Counted from the first letter of the stretch, positions 1 through 4,539 are shown. The stretch is DNA of 6,569 bases from an uncultured Bacilli bacterium (GCA_947631365.1 CANRLB010000061.1:1-6569); one strand, 5' to 3'. Translations and numbers: made by a program. The notes: a model not told the origin generated them from the sequence alone.

Positions 1-141
1 ATTAGATTAAGAGATAAATGTAGCATCTCTATGCCTATTAAATGGAGTGAACTTGATAAAGTTAAACCCAATGAAATTACAATTGAAGATGCTTTAAAAA
101 GAATTAAAAGAAAAAATCCTTGGGAGGATTTCTTTAAATAA
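1..141 (+). CDS. ligD: LigD-type DNA polymerase/primase domain, C-terminal end (partial)
   Basis: This is the open 3' end of a gene entering from the left, with 46 codons and a TAA stop at 139-141. The visible tail begins with an LRD-K-C stretch followed by SISMPIKWSELDKV, then a region with NEITIEDALKRI and a final NPWEDFF. This layout (basic strand, V/I-S-M/T-P-L/I-x-W-x-E-L, then a short Ile/Thr-rich linker and a D/N-P-W end) is what I recall for the end of the LigD polymerase domain. That domain is an archaeo-eukaryotic primase-like enzyme that fills ends during Ku-dependent non-homologous end joining in the cytoplasm. The catalytic aspartates lie outside the window, so the call rests on the tail alone. 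Whether ligase and nuclease domains are fused upstream cannot be seen. It converges on the ASCH gene with only 5 bp between stop codons, and no clear terminator hairpin separates them. The identification is recall-based and fairly confident. Confidence 0.7.
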   Translation: MRLRDKCSISMPIKWSELDKVKPNEITIEDALKRIKRKNPWEDFFK

Positions 142-146
142 GCAAT

Positions 147-521
147 CTAATCAATATAAATAAATGATTGTGGGCTATGTAAAACGCCTAATTCACTTAA
201 ATTTTTAGGTTGATCATATTTTTTTATTTTACCTAATTGATAGGCAATAGCAATATCACTATTTTCATAATACTTATCATATAAAGACTTACTAATTCCA
301 GAATACTCTTTTGTTTGCTCCCAAATTAAATCAGGAGCATCTTCTAAAATATTTAATATTTCTGCTTCCGCAACTACTTTCTTAATTGGGGCAGTTGCAT
401 AAATGAGCATTTTATCTATATTATCTTTTTTAGCTTTTACTTTTCTATATTCATATTTTTTTCTACCCGCTAAAATCTCATTTACATATTCAGGTTTTAT
501 TGAAATTAAAACTTTACCCAT
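147..521 (-). CDS. Small ASCH-domain (PUA-like) protein
   Basis: A 124-residue protein that appears to be a complete single-domain ASCH protein. It starts with a beta strand, VLISIKPEYVNEILAGRKK, carrying the family's N-terminal pattern (I-K-P-x-Y, then G-x-K-x-x-E-x-R: G19, K21 or K22, E24, R26). A strand with A/I-Y-A-T and a helix-rich C-terminal half follow. ASCH domains share the PUA fold and are predicted to bind RNA or modified nucleosides. One family member, E. coli YqfB, is an N4-acetylcytidine amidohydrolase. Nothing here fixes the substrate. The ATG at 521 has a clear Shine-Dalgarno AGGAGAA at 524-530. It is the second gene of a two-gene operon: the P-loop gene ends at 555, 33 bp upstream. 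The stop is TAG, 5 bp from the converging ligD stop. Plausible roles are nucleotide or RNA housekeeping, or an accessory defence/counter-defence job; the sequence does not decide between them. Confidence 0.8.
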   Translation of the reverse strand: MGKVLISIKPEYVNEILAGRKKYEYRKVKAKKDNIDKMLIYATAPIKKVVAEAEILNILEDAPDLIWEQTKEYSGISKSLYDKYYENSDIAIAYQLGKIKKYDQPKNLSELGVLHSPQSFIYID

Positions 522-523
522 AT

Positions 524-530
524 TTCTCCT
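524..530 (-). promoter_or_regulatory. Ribosome binding site of the ASCH gene
   Basis: AGGAGAA on the minus strand, two bases before the ATG at 519-521. The purine core lies slightly close to the start but is the only good Shine-Dalgarno sequence in the 33-bp gap. It supports the ATG at 521 as the start. Confidence 0.6.
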
Positions 531-554
531 ATTCTCTCTACTATATTTGAAATT

Positions 555-1070
555 CTATAAATTAGTAATAAAATTAATTAGAGTTTTAATATCATCACCA
601 TTTTTAAAAGCTAATAAGGGAATACCTAATTCATCTGATAATCGCTTAGTATTTTTGAGTTCGGTATTTTGCAAATCATTTAATATATTTTTCTCAAAAT
701 AAATATTGTCTCTTTTATATAACCTATCTTCTATAATATCAATATCATCATAAAGCAATATGATTCCTATAATATTCATTCTTTTAAAATAACTTATATT
801 TATAGATTCAATTTTATTATTTCTAGTTAGTAAACAAGTATGCCCATTTAATATAAAAGTTTCACATGTTAAATTATTTACTGATTTTATTAATAATTCC
901 TGATTAAATTTTACATTATTAACTTTCTTTTTCTCGTCCGTTATTACTCCATTTAAACGAATTAAATCACTCGCTTCATATATAGGTATATTAATTTCTT
1001 TCTTTATTTCTTCTTTAATATATCCTTTACCAACACCATGAATACCACTTAAAAATATAATTTTTTTCAT
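555..1070 (-). CDS. P-loop NTPase, small nucleotide-kinase-like
   Basis: A 171-residue soluble protein. Residues 3-9 form the first beta strand and run straight into a Walker A loop, GIHGVGKG (9-16, catalytic lysine K15). A short YEASDLIR element (31-38) follows, in the place where adenylate-kinase-like enzymes hold their NMP-binding region. A strand FILNGHTCLL (72-81) comes where a D-G-H type Walker B or substrate motif would be expected, with N75 in place of the usual acid. Strand IIGIILLYDD (100-109) is followed by a basic helix RLYKRD (116-121) that resembles a LID arginine patch. The layout fits the AAA_17/AAA_18-like group of small kinases of unknown substrate. It is not recognisable as adenylate, shikimate or thymidylate kinase. 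It is the first gene of an operon with the ASCH gene, so the two products probably act on the same nucleotide or RNA. The Shine-Dalgarno sequence is weak (GGATGAG at 1078-1084). The candidate promoter and an inverted repeat lie at 1093-1125. Confidence 0.7.
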   Translation of the reverse strand: MKKIIFLSGIHGVGKGYIKEEIKKEINIPIYEASDLIRLNGVITDEKKKVNNVKFNQELLIKSVNNLTCETFILNGHTCLLTRNNKIESINISYFKRMNIIGIILLYDDIDIIEDRLYKRDNIYFEKNILNDLQNTELKNTKRLSDELGIPLLAFKNGDDIKTLINFITNL

Positions 1071-1092
1071 TAACTACTCATCCATTCCATAA

Positions 1093-1125
1093 CTCCATAT
1101 CTTTCAAATATTATAGGATATGGAG
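1093..1125 (-). promoter_or_regulatory. Candidate promoter with operator-like inverted repeat
   Basis: On the minus strand a consensus -10 box TATAAT sits at 1110-1115, about 40 bp before the P-loop gene. It lies between the two arms of a perfect 9-bp inverted repeat, CTCCATATC at 1093-1101 and GATATGGAG at 1117-1125 (arms separated by 15 bp). One arm therefore covers the spacer and the other the likely start of transcription. No good -35 box is present; the best is TGAAAA about 16 bp upstream. The arrangement is typical of a repressor binding site. It could alternatively form a stem in the leader RNA, although the upstream arm would then not be transcribed from this promoter. The rest of 1126-1249 is AT-rich and shows nothing else firm. 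Confidence 0.45.
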
Positions 1126-1209
1126 ATACCTTTTTCATTCTGTAAAGTGCTACACATATAGAGTTACAACTACTTCAAAAAAATAATTAATAAAAAGTCA
1201 TATTCTTTC

Positions 1210-1223
1210 TAAATTTAAGCAAT
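1210..1223. repeat. 14-bp direct repeat, copy 1
   Basis: TAAATTTAAGCAAT, identical to 1697-1710. The copies lie just beyond the 3' ends of two minus-strand reading frames (stops at 1250 and 1712). Together they bracket the orphan 108-residue gene and its promoter. The unit is A/T-rich but contains an AAGC core, so chance occurrence is possible but not trivial. Confidence 0.5.
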
Positions 1224-1249
1224 TAAAATTAATTTCTTTTCGTTATAAA

Positions 1250-1576
1250 TTATTTATTATCTTGTCTATAAATACCTCTAACTAATTTTAATGTATTTGA
1301 GTCCTTTAAGATTTTATTTCCACCTTCAATTACTGAGTTCATAGGATCTATTGAAGGATCTAATGGTTGATCAAATGGTGATTTAACACGATAATTTTGA
1401 CATTGCCTTTCAACTTCAGAAATTGGAACTCCTAAAATAGTTTCTTCTTGATGAATCTCATATAATTTATTTGCATAATAATCGGGCCTATCTGTAAAAA
1501 CAGGACCGCTACTAATCATTCTTTCACAAGATTCTTGTATATCTTTTTCTATTAAATCTATTTGATTTCTTCGCAT
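1250..1576 (-). CDS. Hypothetical protein, 108 residues
   Basis: I do not recognise this protein. From the ATG at 1576 it reads MRRNQIDLIEKDIQESCERM, a charged amphipathic helix. A region with GPVFTDRPDYYANKLYEIHQ and GVPISEVERQCQN follows, then a Pro/Asp-rich segment SPFDQPLDPSIDPMNSVIEG and a basic tail ending LVRGIYRQDNK. There is no signal peptide, no membrane segment and no cysteine cluster. It looks soluble and mostly helical with a loop-rich middle. The start is chosen from AAAGGA at 1586-1591, 9 bases before the ATG. The frame stays open to an ATG at 1594 and a TTG at 1609, but their ribosome sites are poor. An extended -10 (TG, G, TAAAAT) lies at 1615-1623. It sits between the ASCH/kinase operon and the tRNA-His gene, all on the minus strand, and may belong to the same accessory cluster. 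Amino-acid composition is more even than in the surrounding AT-driven genes, which argues that it is a real gene. Confidence 0.6.
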   Translation of the reverse strand: MRRNQIDLIEKDIQESCERMISSGPVFTDRPDYYANKLYEIHQEETILGVPISEVERQCQNYRVKSPFDQPLDPSIDPMNSVIEGGNKILKDSNTLKLVRGIYRQDNK

Positions 1577-1585
1577 AATAAATTT

Positions 1586-1591
1586 TCCTTT
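1586..1591 (-). promoter_or_regulatory. Ribosome binding site deciding the start at 1576
   Basis: AAAGGA on the minus strand, 9 bases upstream of the ATG at 1574-1576. The competing in-frame starts at 1594 (ATG) and 1609 (TTG) have only a weak AAGAGAAG-type run or nothing in front of them. The 108-residue form is therefore preferred over the 114- or 119-residue forms. Confidence 0.5.
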
Positions 1592-1614
1592 CATTGCTTC
1601 TCTTTTCAATCAAT

Positions 1615-1643
1615 ATTTTACCATAATTTATATTTTTTTTAAA
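1615..1643 (-). promoter_or_regulatory. Candidate extended -10 promoter of the 108-residue gene
   Basis: The minus strand shows TG-G-TAAAAT (1615-1623) with a weak TTTAAA at 1638-1643, 17 bp further upstream. Transcription would start near 1608 and give a leader of about 30 bases that contains the AAAGGA ribosome site. In sequence this rich in A/T such boxes also arise by chance. Confidence 0.35.
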
Positions 1644-1696
1644 TACTTACCTTCAATAAAGCAATTTTTTTACTATCCAATCTTGACTTTTTGTTT

Positions 1697-1710
1697 TAAA
1701 TTTAAGCAAT
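1697..1710. repeat. 14-bp direct repeat, copy 2
   Basis: TAAATTTAAGCAAT, an exact copy of 1210-1223. It sits one base beyond the stop codon (1712-1714) of the open frame next to tRNA-His. It could mark the edge of a small insertion or a duplicated 3' end. Confidence 0.5.
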
Positions 1711-1711
1711 A

Positions 1712-1957
1712 TTAAATACTTCTTCTTATCATTACAATAATAATTTTATGGGGTCCTTTAAGTCCCAAATTAGAGTTATTAAAGATAATATTTTTACCTT
1801 TAATATATTCTATATTTAATTTAGTTATATCTTTAATTCTTAGTATCTTGTTTCTACATACAAAGGAAATTCTAAAATTTCTATAGACACATTCATTATT
1901 TATCCAACTTTGCAAAAGAAAAAGCTCATAATAAACATTATGAACTTTTATTAACAT
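1712..1957 (-). CDS. Doubtful 81-codon open frame next to tRNA-His
   Basis: The frame runs from an ATG at 1955-1957 (or the adjacent one at 1958-1960, which shares a base with the tRNA CCA end) to a stop at 1712. The product would be a basic, beta-prone, Ile/Asn-rich protein of 81 residues, with segments such as VYYELFLLQSW and LGLKGPHKIIIVMIRR. It matches no family I know. In favour: an 81-codon frame without a stop is unusual in sequence this rich in A/T, and no plus-strand gene explains it. Against: there is no ribosome site, because the tRNA gene occupies that position, and there is no promoter of its own. It could be translated from a tRNA-His read-through transcript, be the remnant of a gene truncated by insertion at the tRNA end, or be spurious. 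The frame also continues upstream through the tRNA, but that part is certainly not coding. Confidence 0.25.
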   Translation of the reverse strand: MLIKVHNVYYELFLLQSWINNECVYRNFRISFVCRNKILRIKDITKLNIEYIKGKNIIFNNSNLGLKGPHKIIIVMIRRSI

Positions 1958-1959
1958 CA

Positions 1960-2036
1960 TGGGGCGGACTAAGGGAATCGAACCCTTGCATACCGGAGCC
2001 ACAATCCGGCGTGTTAACCACTTCACCAAGTCCGCC
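1960..2036 (-). tRNA. tRNA-His (GTG anticodon)
   Basis: The 77-base cloverleaf is complete on the minus strand. The acceptor stem is 8 bp, GGCGGACT with AGTCCGCC. It includes the extra G(-1), paired with discriminator C73, that marks tRNA-His. The 3' CCA is encoded (1960-1962). The anticodon stem CCGGA/TCCGG encloses loop TTGTGGC with anticodon GTG. The T arm is AAGGG-TTCGAAT-CCCTT and the variable loop is TATGC. It charges histidine and reads CAC/CAT codons. It stands alone rather than in a tRNA cluster, with its own candidate promoter upstream and no clear terminator downstream. Confidence 0.97.
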
Positions 2037-2050
2037 ATAACTCAAGTAAA

Positions 2051-2079
2051 ATAATACCAAAGTTTTAAGCAAAATGCAA
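2051..2079 (-). promoter_or_regulatory. Candidate promoter of tRNA-His
   Basis: On the minus strand, TTGCAT (2074-2079) and TATTAT (2051-2056) are separated by exactly 17 bp. Predicted transcription starts about 7 bases before the mature tRNA 5' end, a short leader suitable for RNase P trimming. It lies directly behind the AAA+ gene's terminator, which insulates the tRNA from that gene. Confidence 0.5.
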
Positions 2080-2105
2080 CAAAAATGGGCTAATTTTTAG
2101 CCCAT
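2080..2105 (-). terminator. Rho-independent terminator of the AAA+ gene
   Basis: On the minus strand, ATGGGCTAA (2097-2105) pairs perfectly with TTAGCCCAT (2085-2093) across a 3-base loop and is followed by a TTTTT run. The first arm contains the last two codons and the stop codon (TAA at 2097-2099) of the AAA+ gene, so the hairpin begins inside the coding sequence. Confidence 0.85.
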
Positions 2106-3017
2106 ATCATTTAAATTGACATTTTCATTTCTTATATAATCTTTAAAAACTTCTTTAAATTTTTCTATTTCTTTTACTTTCACATCTTCGTATACACTTT
2201 TAGCATTACAAATAGCTTTATAAAAATGTTTACAAGTAACAATATGCTCATTATCATACAAAGCATAAGTAAAAGCATTAGCTACAATAGTTAAACAAAT
2301 ATCGGGATAACGACTAGATATTTCATAAATTCTTTTATATTCATCAGTCATATCAACAATAAATTTCATAAACTTCTCTATTTCATATGGTTGATAATTT
2401 ATTTTAACCCCAATTTGATGTTCTAACTTTGGAATAGTCCCCATTAAAATTTTAACTGTTGTTGCTTGATCTGTTTCTAATACTTCAATTTTTTGAAAAC
2501 GTCTTAAAAATGCTCTATCTCTTAAAATATAGGCTTCATATTCTTCGTTAGTTGTGGCCCCGATCATTTTAATTGAACCTCTATCAAGACTTGGCTTTAA
2601 AAGGTTGGCAAAATCAATGCCTCCACTTCTACTAACAAGTAGATGCGTTTCATCAATAAAAAGAATAGTTTTATCTCTAGCGGCAATTTCTCTTACCATT
2701 ATATCTAATTTACTTTGGGTATCCGTTTCATTAGTAGCTACTCCCATTAAACTAGCTACATTAATTTTAATAATACTCCATCCTTTTAAAGCATCAGGAA
2801 CCAATCCCTTTTGAATACGATACGCTATGCCTTCAACTATAGCGGTTTTACCAATACCGGCTTTACCTACTAATAAAGCACTTTTCTCAGGAGTTAAAAG
2901 AGTTAAGATACATTGTTTTATTTCCTCGTCTCTGGCAATCGCCGGATCAGTTATATATTCTTTTTCTGTTAAATTATCACCATAAATATCTATTAATGTT
3001 AAAGTATCACTATCCAT
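2097..3017 (-). CDS. Stand-alone AAA+ ATPase of the Clp first-domain type
   Basis: A 306-residue protein that aligns by eye with the first ATPase domain of ClpA/ClpB/ClpC. It opens with [13 protein letters not shown] (21-33), then has Walker A GKAGIGKT (51-58), Walker B ILFIDETH (118-125, D122/E123), sensor-1 region [10 protein letters not shown] (151-160) and paired arginine fingers in AFLRRFQ (R172, R173). A helical lid holds [10 protein letters not shown] (231-240), the counterpart of the Clp ISDR-PDKA element. It should bind and hydrolyse ATP as a cytoplasmic oligomer. It has no Clp N-domain, no middle domain and no second ATPase domain. Where Clp unfoldases carry the pore-loop K-Y-R-G-E it has ATNETDTQ (94-101), with no aromatic residue. 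The C-terminus (about 275-300) is a charged helix. Threading of unfolded protein is therefore doubtful, and a remodelling or switch role is more likely. The start is the ATG at 3017, after AGGTGA (3023-3028); the upstream GTG at 3026 lies inside that ribosome site. It is divergent from the CFI-box gene. Confidence 0.85.
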   Translation of the reverse strand: MDSDTLTLIDIYGDNLTEKEYITDPAIARDEEIKQCILTLLTPEKSALLVGKAGIGKTAIVEGIAYRIQKGLVPDALKGWSIIKINVASLMGVATNETDTQSKLDIMVREIAARDKTILFIDETHLLVSRSGGIDFANLLKPSLDRGSIKMIGATTNEEYEAYILRDRAFLRRFQKIEVLETDQATTVKILMGTIPKLEHQIGVKINYQPYEIEKFMKFIVDMTDEYKRIYEISSRYPDICLTIVANAFTYALYDNEHIVTCKHFYKAICNAKSVYEDVKVKEIEKFKEVFKDYIRNENVNLNDMG

Positions 3018-3022
3018 AAAAG

Positions 3023-3028
3023 TCACCT
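3023..3028 (-). promoter_or_regulatory. Ribosome binding site deciding the AAA+ start
   Basis: AGGTGA on the minus strand, 5 bases before the ATG at 3015-3017. The in-frame GTG at 3024-3026 is part of this Shine-Dalgarno sequence and is not the start, so the protein has 306 residues. Confidence 0.7.
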
Positions 3029-3034
3029 AAAAAA

Positions 3035-3063
3035 ATTATAGCATACCTTGACAAAAAAGAGAA
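3035..3063 (-). promoter_or_regulatory. Extended -10 promoter of the AAA+ gene
   Basis: A consensus TATAAT at 3035-3040, preceded by TGC (extended -10), with only a poor TTCTCT at -35 (3058-3063). Transcription would begin near 3028-3029, leaving a leader of about a dozen bases that is little more than the ribosome site. It overlaps the opposing CFI-box promoter. Confidence 0.6.
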
Positions 3064-3075
3064 ATTATTTATAAT
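3048..3075 (+). promoter_or_regulatory. Strong promoter of the CFI-box gene
   Basis: Perfect TTGACA (3048-3053) and perfect TATAAT (3070-3075) with a 16-bp spacer, giving a start near 3082. The ribosome site AAGAGG (3089-3094) precedes the ATG at 3101. This is the best promoter in the window. It interleaves with the opposing AAA+ promoter, so both genes could be controlled by one factor or compete for polymerase. Confidence 0.75.
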
Positions 3076-3100
3076 ATTTATTTACGAAAAGAGGCATTTT

Positions 3101-3658
3101 ATGGCAACTAAATGTGGTACATGCTTAAATTTAAATTTAAAAGAAAAATCTCAATGGTCTGATAAATATTGGTGTACGGAAAGACATAATTATTTTGAAC
3201 CTACTGATTATTCATGTAGTTATTATAATGAAGATCCAAATCGTGTAAAAGAACCAGACTGTTATATAACTACCATTATCTCTAATATATTAGGATATGC
3301 TGATAATTGTGAATTATTAAATACTCTTAGAGATTTTAGAGATAATTATTTAAAAAGCCATAAAGAATACTATGATTTATTACTTGAATATGATATTTTA
3401 GGCCCCAAAATTAGTCATTGCATTTATAATGATGAAAATAATTATCCCCTAGCTTTAATAATATCTCGATGCTATATAATGCCTTGTGCTAATTATATTA
3501 AAGATGGCAAATATGAAGATGCAATTACTATTTATAAAAATATGGTTCATCATTTAATGAATCGTTATAATATAACACCAATTAAAATAGATAAGAGTAC
3601 TATGACTATAAATATGGATTTATTAGGTAAAGCAAGAACTCTTCACGAAGCCCTTTAA
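3101..3658 (+). CDS. Cysteine-rich N-terminal motif plus CFI-box domain protein
   Basis: A 185-residue soluble protein. Residues 1-42 carry a likely metal site: C5-x2-C8, then W19 and KYWCTERHNYFEPTDYSC with C25 and C39. This C-x2-C ... C-x13-C layout is familiar from small Firmicutes proteins and may hold Zn or an Fe-S cluster. From C54 begins CYITTIISNILGYADNCELL and then TLRDFRDNYL (75-84). This is the CFI-box signature (C-[FY]-[IL]-T-T ... L-R-x-F-R-D), a widespread bacterial C-terminal domain of unknown function. The rest is helical, with further cysteines (C107, C124, C129). No signal peptide or membrane helix is present. ATG 3101 follows AAGAGG at 3089-3094. It is transcribed away from the AAA+ gene from a strong promoter, and the shared control region suggests a common process. 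It ends at a two-way hairpin with the membrane-protein gene. The domain call is fairly firm; the function is unknown. Confidence 0.8.
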   Translation: MATKCGTCLNLNLKEKSQWSDKYWCTERHNYFEPTDYSCSYYNEDPNRVKEPDCYITTIISNILGYADNCELLNTLRDFRDNYLKSHKEYYDLLLEYDILGPKISHCIYNDENNYPLALIISRCYIMPCANYIKDGKYEDAITIYKNMVHHLMNRYNITPIKIDKSTMTINMDLLGKARTLHEAL

Positions 3659-3680
3659 AAAAAGAAATCTTCTTTTTTTT
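3657..3680. terminator. Two-way A/T hairpin terminator
   Basis: AAAAAAAGAA (3657-3666) pairs with TTCTTTTTTT (3670-3679) across a 3-base loop. It lies between the converging stop codons at 3656-3658 and 3682-3684. It ends in a T run on both strands, but has a single G:C pair, so stem strength is modest. Confidence 0.55.
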
Positions 3681-3681
3681 A

Positions 3682-4314
3682 TTACCAATTATTATTAAAC
3701 ATATTTTTTAAATATTTACTATCAAAAGTTTTATCTAAAAATTCTTCATACTTGTTTTGCGGAGGGATACCTAATTCAAATTTTCTTGCTCTATCCATAG
3801 CATTTATTGTAATAACTCCATCTAGTAATAAAAAAATAGTTAAAAAGATAGCAAAATTCACACCTACTTTATAATTCATTTTTTTAAGAATATTTACTAA
3901 TTTTGGATAACAATATTTAATCCATATTATTCCGAGTATTCCCCAAGCTAAGGAATAAAACAAACTAATTCTCCCATTAATATTTAATATTTTTTTAGAA
4001 TAATTCCATGCTGTAAAGCCAAAAATTAATTCCATAAAATAACTCATTAAATATTCTAAAATTGAACAACTTATAAAACTTAAAATAAAAATTTTAATCT
4101 TCGAGCTATTTTCAAATTTATGTAAAATAATTGTTAATAAAACGGCTGCTACACCATAAATCATATTAAATGGTCCAATAACAACTGCTGAATGATTTAT
4201 AATTACACCTTTTTTAATTAAAGTCCATAATCCTTCAATAAACCAACCAGCAACACTTGCTATTATAAAAATATAAAATAAAATGAGTAAATTAAATTTT
4301 AAATCTTTTTTCAT
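3682..4314 (-). CDS. PF06541-type (ABC_trans_CmpB) integral membrane protein
   Basis: A 210-residue polytopic membrane protein with about five helices (roughly 8-29, 43-66, 76-96, 118-140, 152-171) and a soluble tail of some 35 residues. It carries the family landmarks in order: GWFIEGLW (23-30), GPFNMIYG (47-54), ILEYLMSYFMELIFG with AWNYS (85-106), and NINGRISLFYSLAWGILG (111-128). The family is annotated as 'putative ABC-transporter type IV', but members usually stand alone and no transport function is established. It probably sits in the cytoplasmic membrane. The start is ATG 4314. There is no Shine-Dalgarno sequence; a TG-A-TATACT extended -10 ends 6 bases before the ATG, so the message may be leaderless. 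The small membrane gene ends 18 bp upstream, so operon read-through is also possible. It ends against the CFI-box gene at a shared hairpin. Confidence 0.85.
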   Translation of the reverse strand: MKKDLKFNLLILFYIFIIASVAGWFIEGLWTLIKKGVIINHSAVVIGPFNMIYGVAAVLLTIILHKFENSSKIKIFILSFISCSILEYLMSYFMELIFGFTAWNYSKKILNINGRISLFYSLAWGILGIIWIKYCYPKLVNILKKMNYKVGVNFAIFLTIFLLLDGVITINAMDRARKFELGIPPQNKYEEFLDKTFDSKYLKNMFNNNW

Positions 4315-4320
4315 AAAAAA

Positions 4321-4329
4321 AGTATATCA
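4321..4329 (-). promoter_or_regulatory. Candidate extended -10 giving a leaderless message
   Basis: TG-A-TATACT on the minus strand, ending 6 bases before the ATG of the CmpB-type gene. A start about 7 bases downstream would fall on the ATG itself. No -35 box matches well. The A/T background makes this tentative. Confidence 0.35.
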
Positions 4330-4332
4330 TAA

Positions 4333-4539
4333 TTATTTGTTTTTTTCATTATTATCATTATCTTGTTTAGTAAAATAATAAGTAAAGACCGCTGTCATTA
4401 AATTAGTCACCAAAATCAAAATATTATCTTCTAATTTTAAACCATATAAATTACCAATAACAATAATAAATAAAATAGTCATCATGGCAATTGTTACAAA
4501 GCTTTTTAAATCACTCCAAGCTTTTTTTATAATTATCAC
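4333..4539 (-). CDS. Small two-helix membrane protein (phage/holin-like size)
   Basis: Up to 68 residues: a short basic N-terminus (KKAWSDLKSF), helix 1 (about 15-33), a short loop GLKLED, helix 2 (about 38-56, ending TYYFTKQ) and a charged hydrophilic tail DNDNNEKNK. The layout resembles small phage-type or holin-like membrane proteins. Holin function is only a guess, since no lysis genes are nearby. The start is unclear. The frame is closed by a TGA at 4546-4548, and the first usable codon is GTG at 4537-4539, which is only one base from the AAAGGG (4541-4546). The next ATG would remove half of helix 1. An ATT at 4531-4533 has ideal spacing. It sits 76 bp behind the 284-residue membrane gene and 18 bp before the CmpB-type gene, probably as an operon. 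Confidence 0.6.
   Translation of the reverse strand: MIIIKKAWSDLKSFVTIAMMTILFIIVIGNLYGLKLEDNILILVTNLMTAVFTYYFTKQDNDNNEKNK

Larger units (their letters stand above)
1577..1959. other. Sparse stretch between the orphan gene and tRNA-His
   Basis: About 380 bases without a confident gene. It holds the candidate promoter at 1615-1643, the second copy of a 14-bp direct repeat (1697-1710) and an unsupported minus-strand open frame (1712-1957, listed separately). No good terminator follows the tRNA on the minus strand, and no plus-strand reading frame of interest was found. Confidence 0.6.

Noticed and set aside
403..702. Plus-strand open frame of 99 codons
   Set aside because: It lies opposite the ASCH and P-loop genes, has no ribosome site, and is a shadow of A/T-rich coding sequence.
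1141..1168. Possible second operator (TGTA...TACA and TGTAA/TTACA pairs)
   Set aside because: The arms are only 4-5 bp in A/T-rich sequence, and the spacing relative to the -10 box is not meaningful.
1960..2036. tRNA-His as an attachment site with a duplicated 3' end
   Set aside because: I found no second copy of the tRNA 3' segment and no integrase in the window. A distant copy outside cannot be excluded.
1961..2038. Protein-coding extension of the 1712 frame through the tRNA gene
   Set aside because: The sequence folds into a complete tRNA-His, so this part of the frame is coincidental.
2554..2814. Plus-strand open frame of 86 codons
   Set aside because: It is antisense to the core of the AAA+ domain, which has clear motifs in order; it has no ribosome site.
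3018..3026. GTG start at 3026 for the AAA+ gene
   Set aside because: The GTG is part of the AGGTGA ribosome site for the ATG at 3017.
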